In this document: positions 56,522 to 64,000 of the stretch, in pieces
Position numbering within the stretch: position 1 is the stretch's first letter
Layout: every line of letters begins with the position of its first letter
NCBI RefSeq assembly: GCF_001439805.1
Contig: NZ_JYLK01000002.1
Span: forward strand, 62,001-126,000
Reading direction: 5' to 3'
From: Pseudomonas trivialis
Lineage (GTDB): Bacteria > Pseudomonadota > Gammaproteobacteria > Pseudomonadales > Pseudomonadaceae
DNA: 64,000 nt
Position numbers and translations under genes: made by a program
The notes under the pieces: generated by a model
What the model saw: only the letters and a program-made list of their open reading frames with translations
What the model was told of the DNA's origin: nothing
Databases searched by the model: none

Positions 56522-57975
56522 TGCGGCGCGTCCTGCCCGGCGTCGAGGCCGCCGCCCAGTGCCGTCACCAGCTCGGCATGGGCACTCAGGCGCGCGGCCT
56601 GCACCTGCTGCTCGATCTGCTGCTGGCGAAACAGCAGGGTCTGCGCGTTCAGCACATTGAGGTAGTCGGTGAGGCCGCGTTGGTAGGCGATGGTCGCAAT
56701 GTCATAGGTGTTCTGCGCTGACGCCACCGATTGCGCCGCGAAAGCGGCTTGCTTGTCCAGGGATTCGCGGCGGATCAATTGGTCGCTGATGCCCTTGAGT
56801 GCGTTGACCAGGGTCTGGTTGTAGTGCGCCACGGCGATGTCATACCCGGCGCTGGCTTCACCCAGCTCGGCACGCAACCGTCCGCCGTCGAAGATCGGCA
56901 AGGTGATCGCCGGCCCGAGGGTGTAGTTGAATTTTTTCCCCGCCAGGAACCCCAGCATGCCGCCGCCGGTGGCCACGTAGCCAAGGCCGCCGACCAGGTC
57001 GACATTGGGGTAGAAACCGGCCTGAGCGACATCGATGCCACGCGCCTGCGCCGCGACCTGCCAGCGGCTGGCGACCACGTCCGGGCGCTGGCCGAGCAAC
57101 TGCGCAGGCAGGCGCGATGGCAACTTCAGCGGCGTGGCGAGTGACAGCGTCGGACGCTGCAACTGCGCGCCCTCCCCGGGTCCTTTACCGGCAAGCGCCG
57201 CCAGCTGGTTGCGGCCCAGGGCGATTTCTTCGTCGACAGCGTCCAGTTGACGGTGGATTTCCGGCAATGGGGTTTCAGCCTGGCTGACCTCCAAATGCGT
57301 GCCGATGCCCGCGTCCAGACGCTTATTGGCCAGGTCGAGAATTTGCTCTTGCTGGGCCAGCGTGGCTGCAACGATATCGCGATTGGCGTAGTGCAACGAC
57401 AACTGGATATAGGCGCGCACCACGTTGTTTTGCAGCTCGAGTTGAGCCTGGCGTGCCTCGGCCGCGCTCAGATGGGCCAGGTCGACGGCACGCTCGCTGG
57501 CATTGCTTTCCCGGCCCCACAGGTCAAGGGCGTAGCTCAGGCCCAGGGATGAAGTGTTGTCCCAGGTGCTCGACCCGCTCAGCTCGCCGGGGCCATAGAA
57601 CTGATCCTTCGGCCAATGGTGACGCTTGAGGGCGGTGTCGCTGTTGATCTGCAATGATTCGGCCGACTCGGCAACTCCGGCCAGCGCCCGTGCCTGACGC
57701 ACTCTGGCGGCGGCCATGGCCATGCTCGGGCTGCTTTGGGTCGCAAGCTCGACCCAGCGGTCGAGTTGAGGATCGCCATAGGCCTGCCACCATTGCGCGC
57801 TGGGCCAGTGCGCATCCTGGGCGGCGTGCTGGATAGCCTCATCGGAGGCCAGGTTATTGGCGTTCAAGGGCTGGTCTTGAGGGGCGATGCCTCCGGTTCC
57901 GAGACAGCCGCTGATTGCTAACGATAAAGCCCAAACACTGAGAGTCTTCAGCTCTCTGCTGATGCGACGCGGCAC
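56518..57975 (-). CDS. Outer-membrane efflux lipoprotein (NodT family)
   Basis: About 485 residues. A GTG at 57975 gives a signal with lipobox AISGC; AGGA lies 11 bases upstream. A longer frame from 58059 adds 28 Pro-rich residues. The two OEP repeats include DPQLDRWVELATQSSPSMAM, LGLSYALDLWGRESNASERA and LGPAITLPIFDGGRLRAELG. It is the first gene of the aae-like operon, unlike E. coli aae, which lacks a dedicated outer-membrane partner. Divergent from the LysR gene. Confidence 0.88.
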   Translation of the reverse strand: MPRRISRELKTLSVWALSLAISGCLGTGGIAPQDQPLNANNLASDEAIQHAAQDAHWPSAQWWQAYGDPQLDRWVELATQSSPSMAMAAARVRQARALAGVAESAESLQINSDTALKRHHWPKDQFYGPGELSGSSTWDNTSSLGLSYALDLWGRESNASERAVDLAHLSAAEARQAQLELQNNVVRAYIQLSLHYANRDIVAATLAQQEQILDLANKRLDAGIGTHLEVSQAETPLPEIHRQLDAVDEEIALGRNQLAALAGKGPGEGAQLQRPTLSLATPLKLPSRLPAQLLGQRPDVVASRWQVAAQARGIDVAQAGFYPNVDLVGGLGYVATGGGMLGFLAGKKFNYTLGPAITLPIFDGGRLRAELGEASAGYDIAVAHYNQTLVNALKGISDQLIRRESLDKQAAFAAQSVASAQNTYDIATIAYQRGLTDYLNVLNAQTLLFRQQQIEQQVQAARLSAHAELVTALGGGLDAGQDAPQ

Positions 57976-58063
57976 GGCAAGCGAATTCCTGAGGGGTACG
58001 GGTGCTGGGGAGAGGCGGCGCAATTCTAGGCGGGGCGTTGGAGGAGGATAAGCTGGCATTCCT

Positions 58064-58085
58064 GTGAATCTTTGTTACCGTTCAC
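58064..58085. promoter_or_regulatory. Candidate LysR-type operator
   Basis: GTGAA (58064-58068) and TTCAC (58081-58085) form an inverted repeat with a 12-base spacer in the 186-base gap between the efflux operon and the divergent regulator. A T-N11-A pattern also fits within it. Position and shape suit a LysR-type binding site; no promoter could be fixed. Confidence 0.45.
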
Positions 58086-58161
58086 GCGACAATCCGTTGG
58101 TAGGGATCACTGGACGGCGCCACTTTCTGTCACAATTTGTCATCTCCCCTGAGAACTCTCC

Positions 58162-59130
58162 ATGGACACTTTGCAAAACATGCGCGCGTTCAGTTGCGTG
58201 GCCGAAGCCGGCAGCTTCACCGCCGCCGCCGTGCAACTGGACACCACCACCGCCAACGTCTCGCGCGCGGTCTCCAACCTTGAGGCCCACCTGCAAACCC
58301 GCTTGCTCAACCGCACCACCCGCCGCATCGCCCTCACCGAAGCCGGCAAACGCTACCTGCTGCGCTGCGAACAGATCCTGGCCTATGTCGAGGAAGCCGA
58401 GGCCGAAGCCAGCGACGCCCACGCGCGCCCTGCCGGGCAACTGAAAGTGCACACCATGACCGGTATCGGCCAGCACTTCGTGATTGACGCCATCGCCCGC
58501 TACCGCCGCACGCACCCGGACGTGACCTTCGACCTGACCCTGGCCAACCGCGTGCCCGACCTGCTGGACGAGGGCTACGACGTGTCCATCGTGCTGGCCA
58601 GCGAGCTGCCGGACTCGGGCTTCGTCTCCCAGCGCCTGGGCATCACCTACAGCATCGCCTGCGCTTCGCCGGATTACGTCAAGGCCAAGGGCTGCGCCCA
58701 TCGCCCCCATGACTTGCTCAACCATGCCTGCCTGCGCCTGGTCAGCCCGGTGATCCAGCTCGACAAATGGACCTTCAACGGCCCCGAGGGCCAGGAAAGC
58801 GTGGCGATCAACACTTCGCCGTTTCTGGTGAACTCGGCCGACGCGATGAAAACCGCGATCACCAGCGGCATGGGCATCGGCCTGCTGCCGGTGTACGCGG
58901 CCATCGAGGGCCTGCGCAACGGCACGCTGGTGCGGGTGATGCCCAACTACCGTTCCCAGGAGCTGAACCTGTACGCCATCTACCCGTCGCGCCAGTACCT
59001 GGATGCGAAGATCAAGACCTGGGTGGAATACCTGCGCGGTTCGTTGCCGGAGATTCTGGCGGCGCATCAGGCGGAGCTGGTGGCGTATGAGCTGAGCGGC
59101 AGCCTCAGCGGGGCGCGGCTGGCTAACTGA
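58162..59130 (+). CDS. LysR-type transcriptional regulator (AaeR-like)
   Basis: A 322-residue regulator. The N-terminal winged helix (MDTLQNMRAFSCVAEAGSFT, TTTANVSRAVSNLEAHL, LLNRTTRRIALTEAG) is followed by the periplasmic-binding-like inducer domain (residues about 92-300). It is divergent from the aae-like efflux operon and is its likely regulator, responding to an aromatic acid. Which acid is unknown. Confidence 0.9.
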   Translation: MDTLQNMRAFSCVAEAGSFTAAAVQLDTTTANVSRAVSNLEAHLQTRLLNRTTRRIALTEAGKRYLLRCEQILAYVEEAEAEASDAHARPAGQLKVHTMTGIGQHFVIDAIARYRRTHPDVTFDLTLANRVPDLLDEGYDVSIVLASELPDSGFVSQRLGITYSIACASPDYVKAKGCAHRPHDLLNHACLRLVSPVIQLDKWTFNGPEGQESVAINTSPFLVNSADAMKTAITSGMGIGLLPVYAAIEGLRNGTLVRVMPNYRSQELNLYAIYPSRQYLDAKIKTWVEYLRGSLPEILAAHQAELVAYELSGSLSGARLAN

Positions 59131-59178
59131 GCTGTCCGCTATATCAGGTGACCAGATCGCTGTGACTTAAGGGCTTGT

Positions 59179-59313
59179 TGTGGCGAGCAGGCTTGTCCTG
59201 CGTTGGGCTGCGCAGCAGCCCCAAAACCAGCCTCCGCGTAGTATCAGGTATACCGAGGGTTTCTTGATTGGGGGCGCTTCGCAGCCCAACGCGGGGCAAG
59301 CCCGCTCGCCACA
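59179..59313. repeat. 135-bp dispersed inverted repeat (copy 2)
   Basis: Same ends and length as 53148-53282: begins TGTGGCGAGCAGGCTTGTCC and ends GGGCAAGCCCGCTCGCCACA. The central 30 bases differ from copy 1, while the arms are nearly identical. It lies 48 bases after the LysR stop. Confidence 0.88.
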
Positions 59314-59456
59314 ATAATCCCACACATTTTCCTTAACTGAACGGCATCAGGGCTTGCAACAACAAAGCCCGCTCGTGCTGGCTGCGCGGCCTGACAATTG
59401 TCGGTGGGGATGTTAGCGTGCCTGGCATTCTTCCGTAGTCGATGAGCCCGCCTGCC

Positions 59457-60431
59457 ATGAAAAAGACTGTCCTCGCCTTCAGCCGTATCACCGCGCCCAT
59501 GCTCGAACGCCTGCAACAGGATTTCGAGGTGATCGCGCCCAGTCCCAAGCGCGGTGACATCAACGCGCAGTTCAATGAAGCGCTGCCCCATGCCCACGGT
59601 CTGATCGGCGTGGGCCGCAAGCTGGGCCGCGAGCAGTTGCAGGGCGCGAGCAAACTGGAGGTGGTGTCCAGCGTGTCAGTGGGCTACGACAACTATGACG
59701 TGGCGTATTTCAATGAGCGCGGGATCATGCTCACCAACACCCCGGATGTGCTGACCGAAAGCACTGCTGACCTCGCCTTTGCGCTGCTGATGAGCAGCGC
59801 ACGCCGAGTCGCCGAGCTGGACGCCTGGACCAAGGCCGGGCAGTGGAAAGCCAGCGTCGGCGCGCCGTTGTTTGGCTGCGATGTGCACGGCAAGACCCTC
59901 GGCATCGTCGGCATGGGCAATATCGGCGCCGCCGTGGCGCGGCGCGGGCGCCTGGGTTTCAACATGCCGATCCTGTACAGCGGCAACAGCCGCAAGACCG
60001 CCCTCGAGCAGGAGCTGGGCGCGCAGTTTCGCAGCCTCGAGCAACTGCTGGCCGAGGCTGACTTTGTCTGCCTGGTGGTGCCATTGAGCGACAAGACGCG
60101 TCATCTGATCAGCACCCGGGAGCTGGCGCTGATGAAGTCCAGCGCCATCCTGATCAACATTTCCCGCGGCCCGGTGGTGGATGAGCCGGCGTTGATCCAG
60201 GCCTTGCAGAACCAGACCATTCGCGGCGCCGGGCTGGATGTGTACGAGCAGGAACCGCTGGCCGAGTCGCCGCTGTTCCAGTTGAGCAATGCGGTGACGC
60301 TGCCGCACATTGGCTCGGCCACCCACGAAACCCGCGAAGCCATGGCCAACCGCGCCCTCGACAACCTGCGCAGCGCGCTGCTGGGCCAGCGCCCGCAGGA
60401 TCTGGTGAACCCGCAGGTGTGGAAGGGCTGA
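59457..60431 (+). CDS. D-2-hydroxyacid dehydrogenase (glyoxylate/hydroxypyruvate/2-ketogluconate reductase type)
   Basis: A 324-residue NAD(P)-dependent reductase from the ATG at 59457; an ATG at 59442 adds five residues. The Rossmann motif is GIVGMGNIGAAVARRGRLGF. Catalytic residues are the Arg in NISRGPVVDE, the Glu in DVYEQEPL and the His in LPHIGSATHE. SSVSVGYDNYDV and TNTPDVLTESTADLAFALL are typical of the GhrB/TkrA branch, which reduces glyoxylate, hydroxypyruvate or 2-ketogluconate. The preferred substrate is not clear, and no gluconate genes are adjacent. Confidence 0.87.
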   Translation: MKKTVLAFSRITAPMLERLQQDFEVIAPSPKRGDINAQFNEALPHAHGLIGVGRKLGREQLQGASKLEVVSSVSVGYDNYDVAYFNERGIMLTNTPDVLTESTADLAFALLMSSARRVAELDAWTKAGQWKASVGAPLFGCDVHGKTLGIVGMGNIGAAVARRGRLGFNMPILYSGNSRKTALEQELGAQFRSLEQLLAEADFVCLVVPLSDKTRHLISTRELALMKSSAILINISRGPVVDEPALIQALQNQTIRGAGLDVYEQEPLAESPLFQLSNAVTLPHIGSATHETREAMANRALDNLRSALLGQRPQDLVNPQVWKG

Positions 60432-60542
60432 CAGCGCACGCTGTGGAAGGGGCTCCGGCAGACACAAAATCCGGTTAAAGCCTGGCCCTGCCAAGTCGAT
60501 AACCTTCCATAGACTGTCTTCCCTGATCCACAGAAGGTTTTT

Positions 60543-61445
60543 ATGCCCACCACCAAAGCCCGCGCAGACTCACTCTCGCTTCTGCTCTTTACCTTGCGCA
60601 GCGGCAAGCTGATGGCGATCAACCTGCTCAAGGTCAGCGAAATCATTCCCTGCCCGCCGTTGACCAAGCTGCCGGAGTCGCACCCGCACGTCAAAGGCAT
60701 CGCCACCCTGCGCGGTAACTCGCTGGCCGTGATCGACCTGAGCCGGGCGCTGGGTGAAATGCCCCTGGCGGACCCCGACGGTGGTTGCCTGATCGTCACC
60801 GATGTGAGCCGTTCCAAGCAGGGCCTGCATGTGCAGGCGGTGAGCAAGATCGTGCATTGCCTGACCACCGACATCCGCCCGCCGCCCTACGGCTCGGGCG
60901 GTAACCGTGCGTTTATCACCGGGGTGACGCAGGTGGAAGGCGGCCTGGTGCAGGTGCTGGATATCGAGAAAGTGATCCACGGCATCGCGCCGGCGCCGAT
61001 TGAAGCGGCGCCCACCGACTTGACCATGGATGAAGCCGAAGTGCTCGGCAACGCCCGCATCCTCGTGGTGGACGACAGCCAGGTGGCTCTGCAGCAATCG
61101 GTGCACACCCTGCGCAACCTCGGCCTGACCTGCCACACCGCGCGCAGCGCCAAGGAAGCCATCGATGTGCTGCTGGAGTTGCAAGGCACCGCCGAGCAGA
61201 TCAACGTGGTGGTGTCCGACATCGAAATGTCGGAAATGGACGGCTACGCCCTCACCCGCACCCTGCGTGAAACGCCGGACTTCCAGCACCTCTACGTGCT
61301 GCTGCACACCTCCCTGGACAGCGCGATGAACAGCGAAAAAGCCCGCCTGGCCGGGGCCGACGCGGTGCTGACCAAATTCTCCTCGCCCGAGCTGACCAAG
61401 TGCCTGGTGGTCGCCGCGCAAACCGTGGCGCAAAAAGGCCTGTAA
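60543..61445 (+). CDS. cheV: Chemotaxis coupling protein CheV
   Basis: A 300-residue cytoplasmic protein with an N-terminal CheW domain (residues about 8-155: LLFTLRSGKLMAINLLKVSE, IATLRGNSLAVIDLSRALG) and a C-terminal receiver domain (residues about 170-298). The receiver has LVVDDSQVAL, the phospho-acceptor Asp in VVSDIEMSEMDGY, and LTKFSSPEL with the conserved lysine. It couples chemoreceptors to CheA and may tune adaptation. It stands apart from other chemotaxis genes. Confidence 0.93.
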   Translation: MPTTKARADSLSLLLFTLRSGKLMAINLLKVSEIIPCPPLTKLPESHPHVKGIATLRGNSLAVIDLSRALGEMPLADPDGGCLIVTDVSRSKQGLHVQAVSKIVHCLTTDIRPPPYGSGGNRAFITGVTQVEGGLVQVLDIEKVIHGIAPAPIEAAPTDLTMDEAEVLGNARILVVDDSQVALQQSVHTLRNLGLTCHTARSAKEAIDVLLELQGTAEQINVVVSDIEMSEMDGYALTRTLRETPDFQHLYVLLHTSLDSAMNSEKARLAGADAVLTKFSSPELTKCLVVAAQTVAQKGL

Positions 61446-61448
61446 AGG

Positions 61449-61931
61449 GTGACCGAGTATTACCAGCTGTTGCGGCGCGACCTCACGGGCAGTCTGCCCG
61501 CGCCGCAGTGGCCGCCGGCTATTCGGCTGCAGCCTTACCGCGACGAGCTGGCGCCGGCGATTCATGCGCTGTTGCGCCTGACCGAAGATCAGGGCGGTGG
61601 CCGCGTTGCCAGCCTGACGCAATGGCGCCAGTCATTTTTTACCGATGCCGAGTTCGATCCTGCGTTGTGCCTGGTGGCCAGTCGCGCGGATCGCGTCCTC
61701 GGCGTGGCGCAATGCTGGACCAGCGCGTTTATCAAGAACCTGTCGGTGCATCCCTGCGCACAGGGCCAGGGGCTTGGCCGTGCGTTGTTGCTGCATGCTT
61801 TTGCAGTGTTCAAGCTGCGCGGCGAACCCTGTGTCGACCTCAAGGTACGCGAGAGCAACCTGCGCGCGCGGAACCTGTATGAAAGCGTCGGCATGAGATT
61901 CGTCCTGCGCGACCTGGTGCCTGACGCCTGA
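61449..61931 (+). CDS. GNAT-family N-acetyltransferase
   Basis: A 160-residue acetyltransferase. The acetyl-CoA-binding motif is SVHPCAQGQGLGRALLLHAF, and the C-terminal GNAT pattern is VRESNLRARNLYESVGMRF. The start is a GTG at 61449, three bases after cheV, with AAGG ten bases upstream. The substrate cannot be deduced. Coupling to cheV may be incidental. Confidence 0.85.
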   Translation: MTEYYQLLRRDLTGSLPAPQWPPAIRLQPYRDELAPAIHALLRLTEDQGGGRVASLTQWRQSFFTDAEFDPALCLVASRADRVLGVAQCWTSAFIKNLSVHPCAQGQGLGRALLLHAFAVFKLRGEPCVDLKVRESNLRARNLYESVGMRFVLRDLVPDA

Positions 61932-62039
61932 CAACCACTGGCGCATAACTTGCTTTCAGAGAGCCTGAACGCTGGATAGCGGTAAAAAACCGCCGCCGTT
62001 CAAGAGCGCCCTCTGACCTTGCCTGGTGACAGATACGCC

Positions 62040-62783
62040 ATGAACACTCATTTTTCCTGCGTCGGTTGCGGTAAATGCTGCACCGACCATCATGTGCCCC
62101 TCACCCTCGCCGAGGCCCGCCAGTGGGCGGCCGACGGCGGCAATGTGATCATTCTGGTGGAAGCGTTTCTCGGCAATGGCCTGGGCCTTCCGGCAGACCA
62201 GCGCGAGCATGCCGAGCGCCGTTCGGTGGTGGTGCCCAGCGGCACGGCCGAGGCATTCGTGGCGATCACCTTCGCCGCCTACAACGCCGGGCGCTGCCGG
62301 AATCTTGACGAAGACAACCGCTGCGGCATCTACGAGCGTCGTCCGCTGGTGTGTCGCATCTACCCGATGGAAATCAACCCGCACATTCCGCTCAACCCGG
62401 GCGCCAAGGATTGCCCGCCGGAATCCTGGGAACAGGGCCCGGCACTGATCGTCGGCGGTGAACTGGTGGATGGGGAGTTGGCCGAGTTGATCAGGCGCTC
62501 ACGCCAGGCCGACCGGGATGACGTGCAGACCAAGGAGGCGGTGTGCGCGCTGCTGGGCATTTGCACCACAGCATTGAAAGGGGATGGATTCACCGCGTAC
62601 CTGCCGGATATGAACGCCTTTGCCCAGGCGGTCGAATTGGCGATGCAACAGCCGGCAGCAAGCAACGAGTGGGTGTTTCATGTGTCTGCAATGGACATTG
62701 CCGAACAGATGCTCGATGCCGGCGCCCGGATTGCCACCCAGGTGCCGGCCAATTACGCCTTTATTTCATTGCGCGCGTCCTAG
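62040..62783 (+). CDS. YkgJ-family cysteine cluster protein
   Basis: A 247-residue cytoplasmic protein of the YkgJ/CxxCxxCC type. The N-terminal motif CVGCGKCC is joined by CRNLDEDNRCGIYERRPLVC and a further cysteine in KDCPPESW, together suited to binding a metal or iron-sulfur cluster. The remaining 120 residues are helical. The ATG at 62040 places the cluster near the N-terminus as usual. The role of the family is unknown. Confidence 0.85.
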   Translation: MNTHFSCVGCGKCCTDHHVPLTLAEARQWAADGGNVIILVEAFLGNGLGLPADQREHAERRSVVVPSGTAEAFVAITFAAYNAGRCRNLDEDNRCGIYERRPLVCRIYPMEINPHIPLNPGAKDCPPESWEQGPALIVGGELVDGELAELIRRSRQADRDDVQTKEAVCALLGICTTALKGDGFTAYLPDMNAFAQAVELAMQQPAASNEWVFHVSAMDIAEQMLDAGARIATQVPANYAFISLRAS

Positions 62784-62792
62784 CGCGCCAGC

Positions 62793-63950
62793 TCACAGCC
62801 CGGCCAGGCATTCGATTTCTATACGGGCATCGTCCAACAGCTTGCCGGCCGCGAACGTGGTACGCGCCGGCAGGCGATCAGATGGGAAATAGCGCATATA
62901 AACGCTATTCATCGCCGAAAAATCGTTGATGTCGGCAAGAATCACCGTGCACTTGGCCACCCTGTCCATTCCCACGCCTCTGCTCTTGAGGGTGTTGCGC
63001 AGGATCTCAAGGGCCTGGGCCGTTTCTGCGCGAATACCGCCGCGCACGAGCTTGCCGCCTTCATCCTGGCCCAGCACCCCGGAGAGGTAGAGCGTTTGCC
63101 CCAGTTGCACGGTTTGCGAAAACGGCAGACCCGCGCCTGCCGCGACGTGAACCATCGTGGCCTGCTGTGGCGCGGTGGCCACTGGCGCCAGGTACGACTG
63201 GGTGATCGCCGCATATTTGCCGCTGTCTATCAAGCGTTGCAGTGCGCGGTTCAGGGCGGCCGTCAACGTGGGATCGGTCTTGCGTGTGGCAATCGCAACA
63301 CCGCCGCCGAGCATTTCGTCAACGATGCCGGGGCCTGCAAAGGCAAACGCAGCGCCTTGCGGGGTGTTCAACAAGGCTTCGGTGATTTCGATGGTGTTCT
63401 GCAAGGTCGCGTCCAGCTCGCCTTTCAACAGGCTGGCGATCAATTCACCATTGAGGTTGAAGCTGCGCACCACCACACCCTGGGGCGCCCAGCGTGCCTT
63501 GGCGAAGGCTTCGCGGCTGGTGCCGGCCAGTACGCCGACACGCTTGCCCTTGAGCGATTGCGCATTGGGCAGCAGATTAGCGCCGTTCCGGGCGACCAGG
63601 CGGCTCTCCAATGGATAGAGCAGATCGGTGAAGTCGAGGGTTGCGCGCCGCGCCGGGGTCGGCGTCATCGGCATGATTGCATCGAAGCGCCCGTTCTGCA
63701 GCGCCGCGATATTGGTGGCGTAGGGCTGATCGACCCACACGCAGCGGGCATTGAGTTCGGCACACAGCGCATTGCCCAGTTCGATATCCAGGCCCTTGAG
63801 CTCGCCTCGCTCATCCCGGTACTCAAACGGCTTCACATCGGCTTCAACGCCAAAACGTATCTCGCTCCACGAAGCCGCGGGTGGCGGGGGAACCGCGCAT
63901 CCGCTCCCGGCAAACAATGCCAGGCTGAGCGCCAGTATTCGTCTAGTCAT
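62793..63950 (-). CDS. Fusion of a family-3 solute-binding protein and a RidA domain
   Basis: A 385-residue exported fusion protein. The ATG at 63950 gives a signal peptide MTRRILALSLALFAGSG with a cysteine next. Residues about 28-265 are an amino-acid-binding protein (SBP family 3: FGVEADVKPFEYRDERGELK, GLDIELGNALCAEL, FDAIMPMTPTPARR, RVGVLAGTSREAFA). Residues about 268-385 are a RidA/YjgF domain (LPFSQTVQLGQTLYLSGVLG) with the conserved arginine in LPARTTFAAGK and the closing ARIEIECLAGL. RidA proteins hydrolyse reactive enamines and imines in the cytosol, so this pairing outside the membrane is unusual. No permease gene is adjacent in the window. A longer frame from 63998 is less likely. 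Confidence 0.85.
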   Translation of the reverse strand: MTRRILALSLALFAGSGCAVPPPPAASWSEIRFGVEADVKPFEYRDERGELKGLDIELGNALCAELNARCVWVDQPYATNIAALQNGRFDAIMPMTPTPARRATLDFTDLLYPLESRLVARNGANLLPNAQSLKGKRVGVLAGTSREAFAKARWAPQGVVVRSFNLNGELIASLLKGELDATLQNTIEITEALLNTPQGAAFAFAGPGIVDEMLGGGVAIATRKTDPTLTAALNRALQRLIDSGKYAAITQSYLAPVATAPQQATMVHVAAGAGLPFSQTVQLGQTLYLSGVLGQDEGGKLVRGGIRAETAQALEILRNTLKSRGVGMDRVAKCTVILADINDFSAMNSVYMRYFPSDRLPARTTFAAGKLLDDARIEIECLAGL

Positions 63951-64000
63951 ACACACTGTCCTGTGCAAAGAGGGTGGGAGGCGTCCCGGCTCAATCACTC

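Noticed and set aside
62793..63150. RidA part as a separate gene
   Set aside because: The reading frame runs without a stop from the binding-protein domain into RidA, and no well-placed ribosome binding site and start was seen at the boundary.

Overview
This window comes from the chromosome of a Pseudomonas of the fluorescens group. The evidence is a complete twelve-gene alginate operon in canonical order, an aapJQMP amino-acid transporter, high-GC codon usage, and several copies of the REP/REPIN family (ends reading TGTGGGAG...CTCCCACA) that is characteristic of this group. No rRNA, tRNA, CRISPR, integrase or transposase was seen.

Region 1 (1-6460) is a chaperone-usher fimbrial operon whose subunits are DUF1120-type proteins rather than classical pilins. 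Region 2 (6460-13050) holds an MFS exporter, the aapJQMP ABC transporter for L-amino acids on the minus strand, and a carboxylesterase. Region 3 (13150-18860) is conserved housekeeping: the RNA helicase rhlB, moaCDE for molybdopterin synthesis, a PIN-PhoH ATPase and a degenerate polysaccharide deacetylase. Region 4 (19100-24810) is a type VI secretion accessory cassette: a VgrG with a C-terminal transthyretin-like extension, a VRR-NUC nuclease effector, its DUF3396-type immunity protein, and a stand-alone TssL/DotU. yaaA follows.

Region 5 (25800-42990) is the alginate system. A long AT-rich control region with an AlgU-type promoter (GAACTT-N16-TCATA) and two kinds of tandem dyad drives algD-alg8-alg44-algK-algE-algG-algX-algL-algI-algJ-algF-algA, closed by a strong terminator. 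AlgA and AlgD make GDP-mannuronate. Alg8 and Alg44 polymerise and export it under c-di-GMP control. AlgK, E, G, X and L form the periplasmic and outer-membrane part, and AlgI, J, F and X acetylate the polymer. Two REPINs lie inside the operon, one of them within the 5' coding part of algK.

Region 6 (43020-46740) is a 1237-residue polymorphic toxin on the opposite strand, with a C-terminal domain resembling the HYD1-type ADP-ribosyltransferases and no visible immunity gene. Region 7 (46990-53100) has a short-chain dehydrogenase pair and a four-gene ABC efflux system (TolC-like, FtsX-type permease, ATPase, lipoprotein adaptor). Region 8 (53325-59130) is an aae-like aromatic-acid efflux operon with a divergent LysR regulator. 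Region 9 (59440-64000) has a 2-hydroxyacid dehydrogenase, CheV, a GNAT acetyltransferase, a YkgJ-type cysteine-cluster protein and an unusual fusion of a solute-binding protein to a RidA domain.
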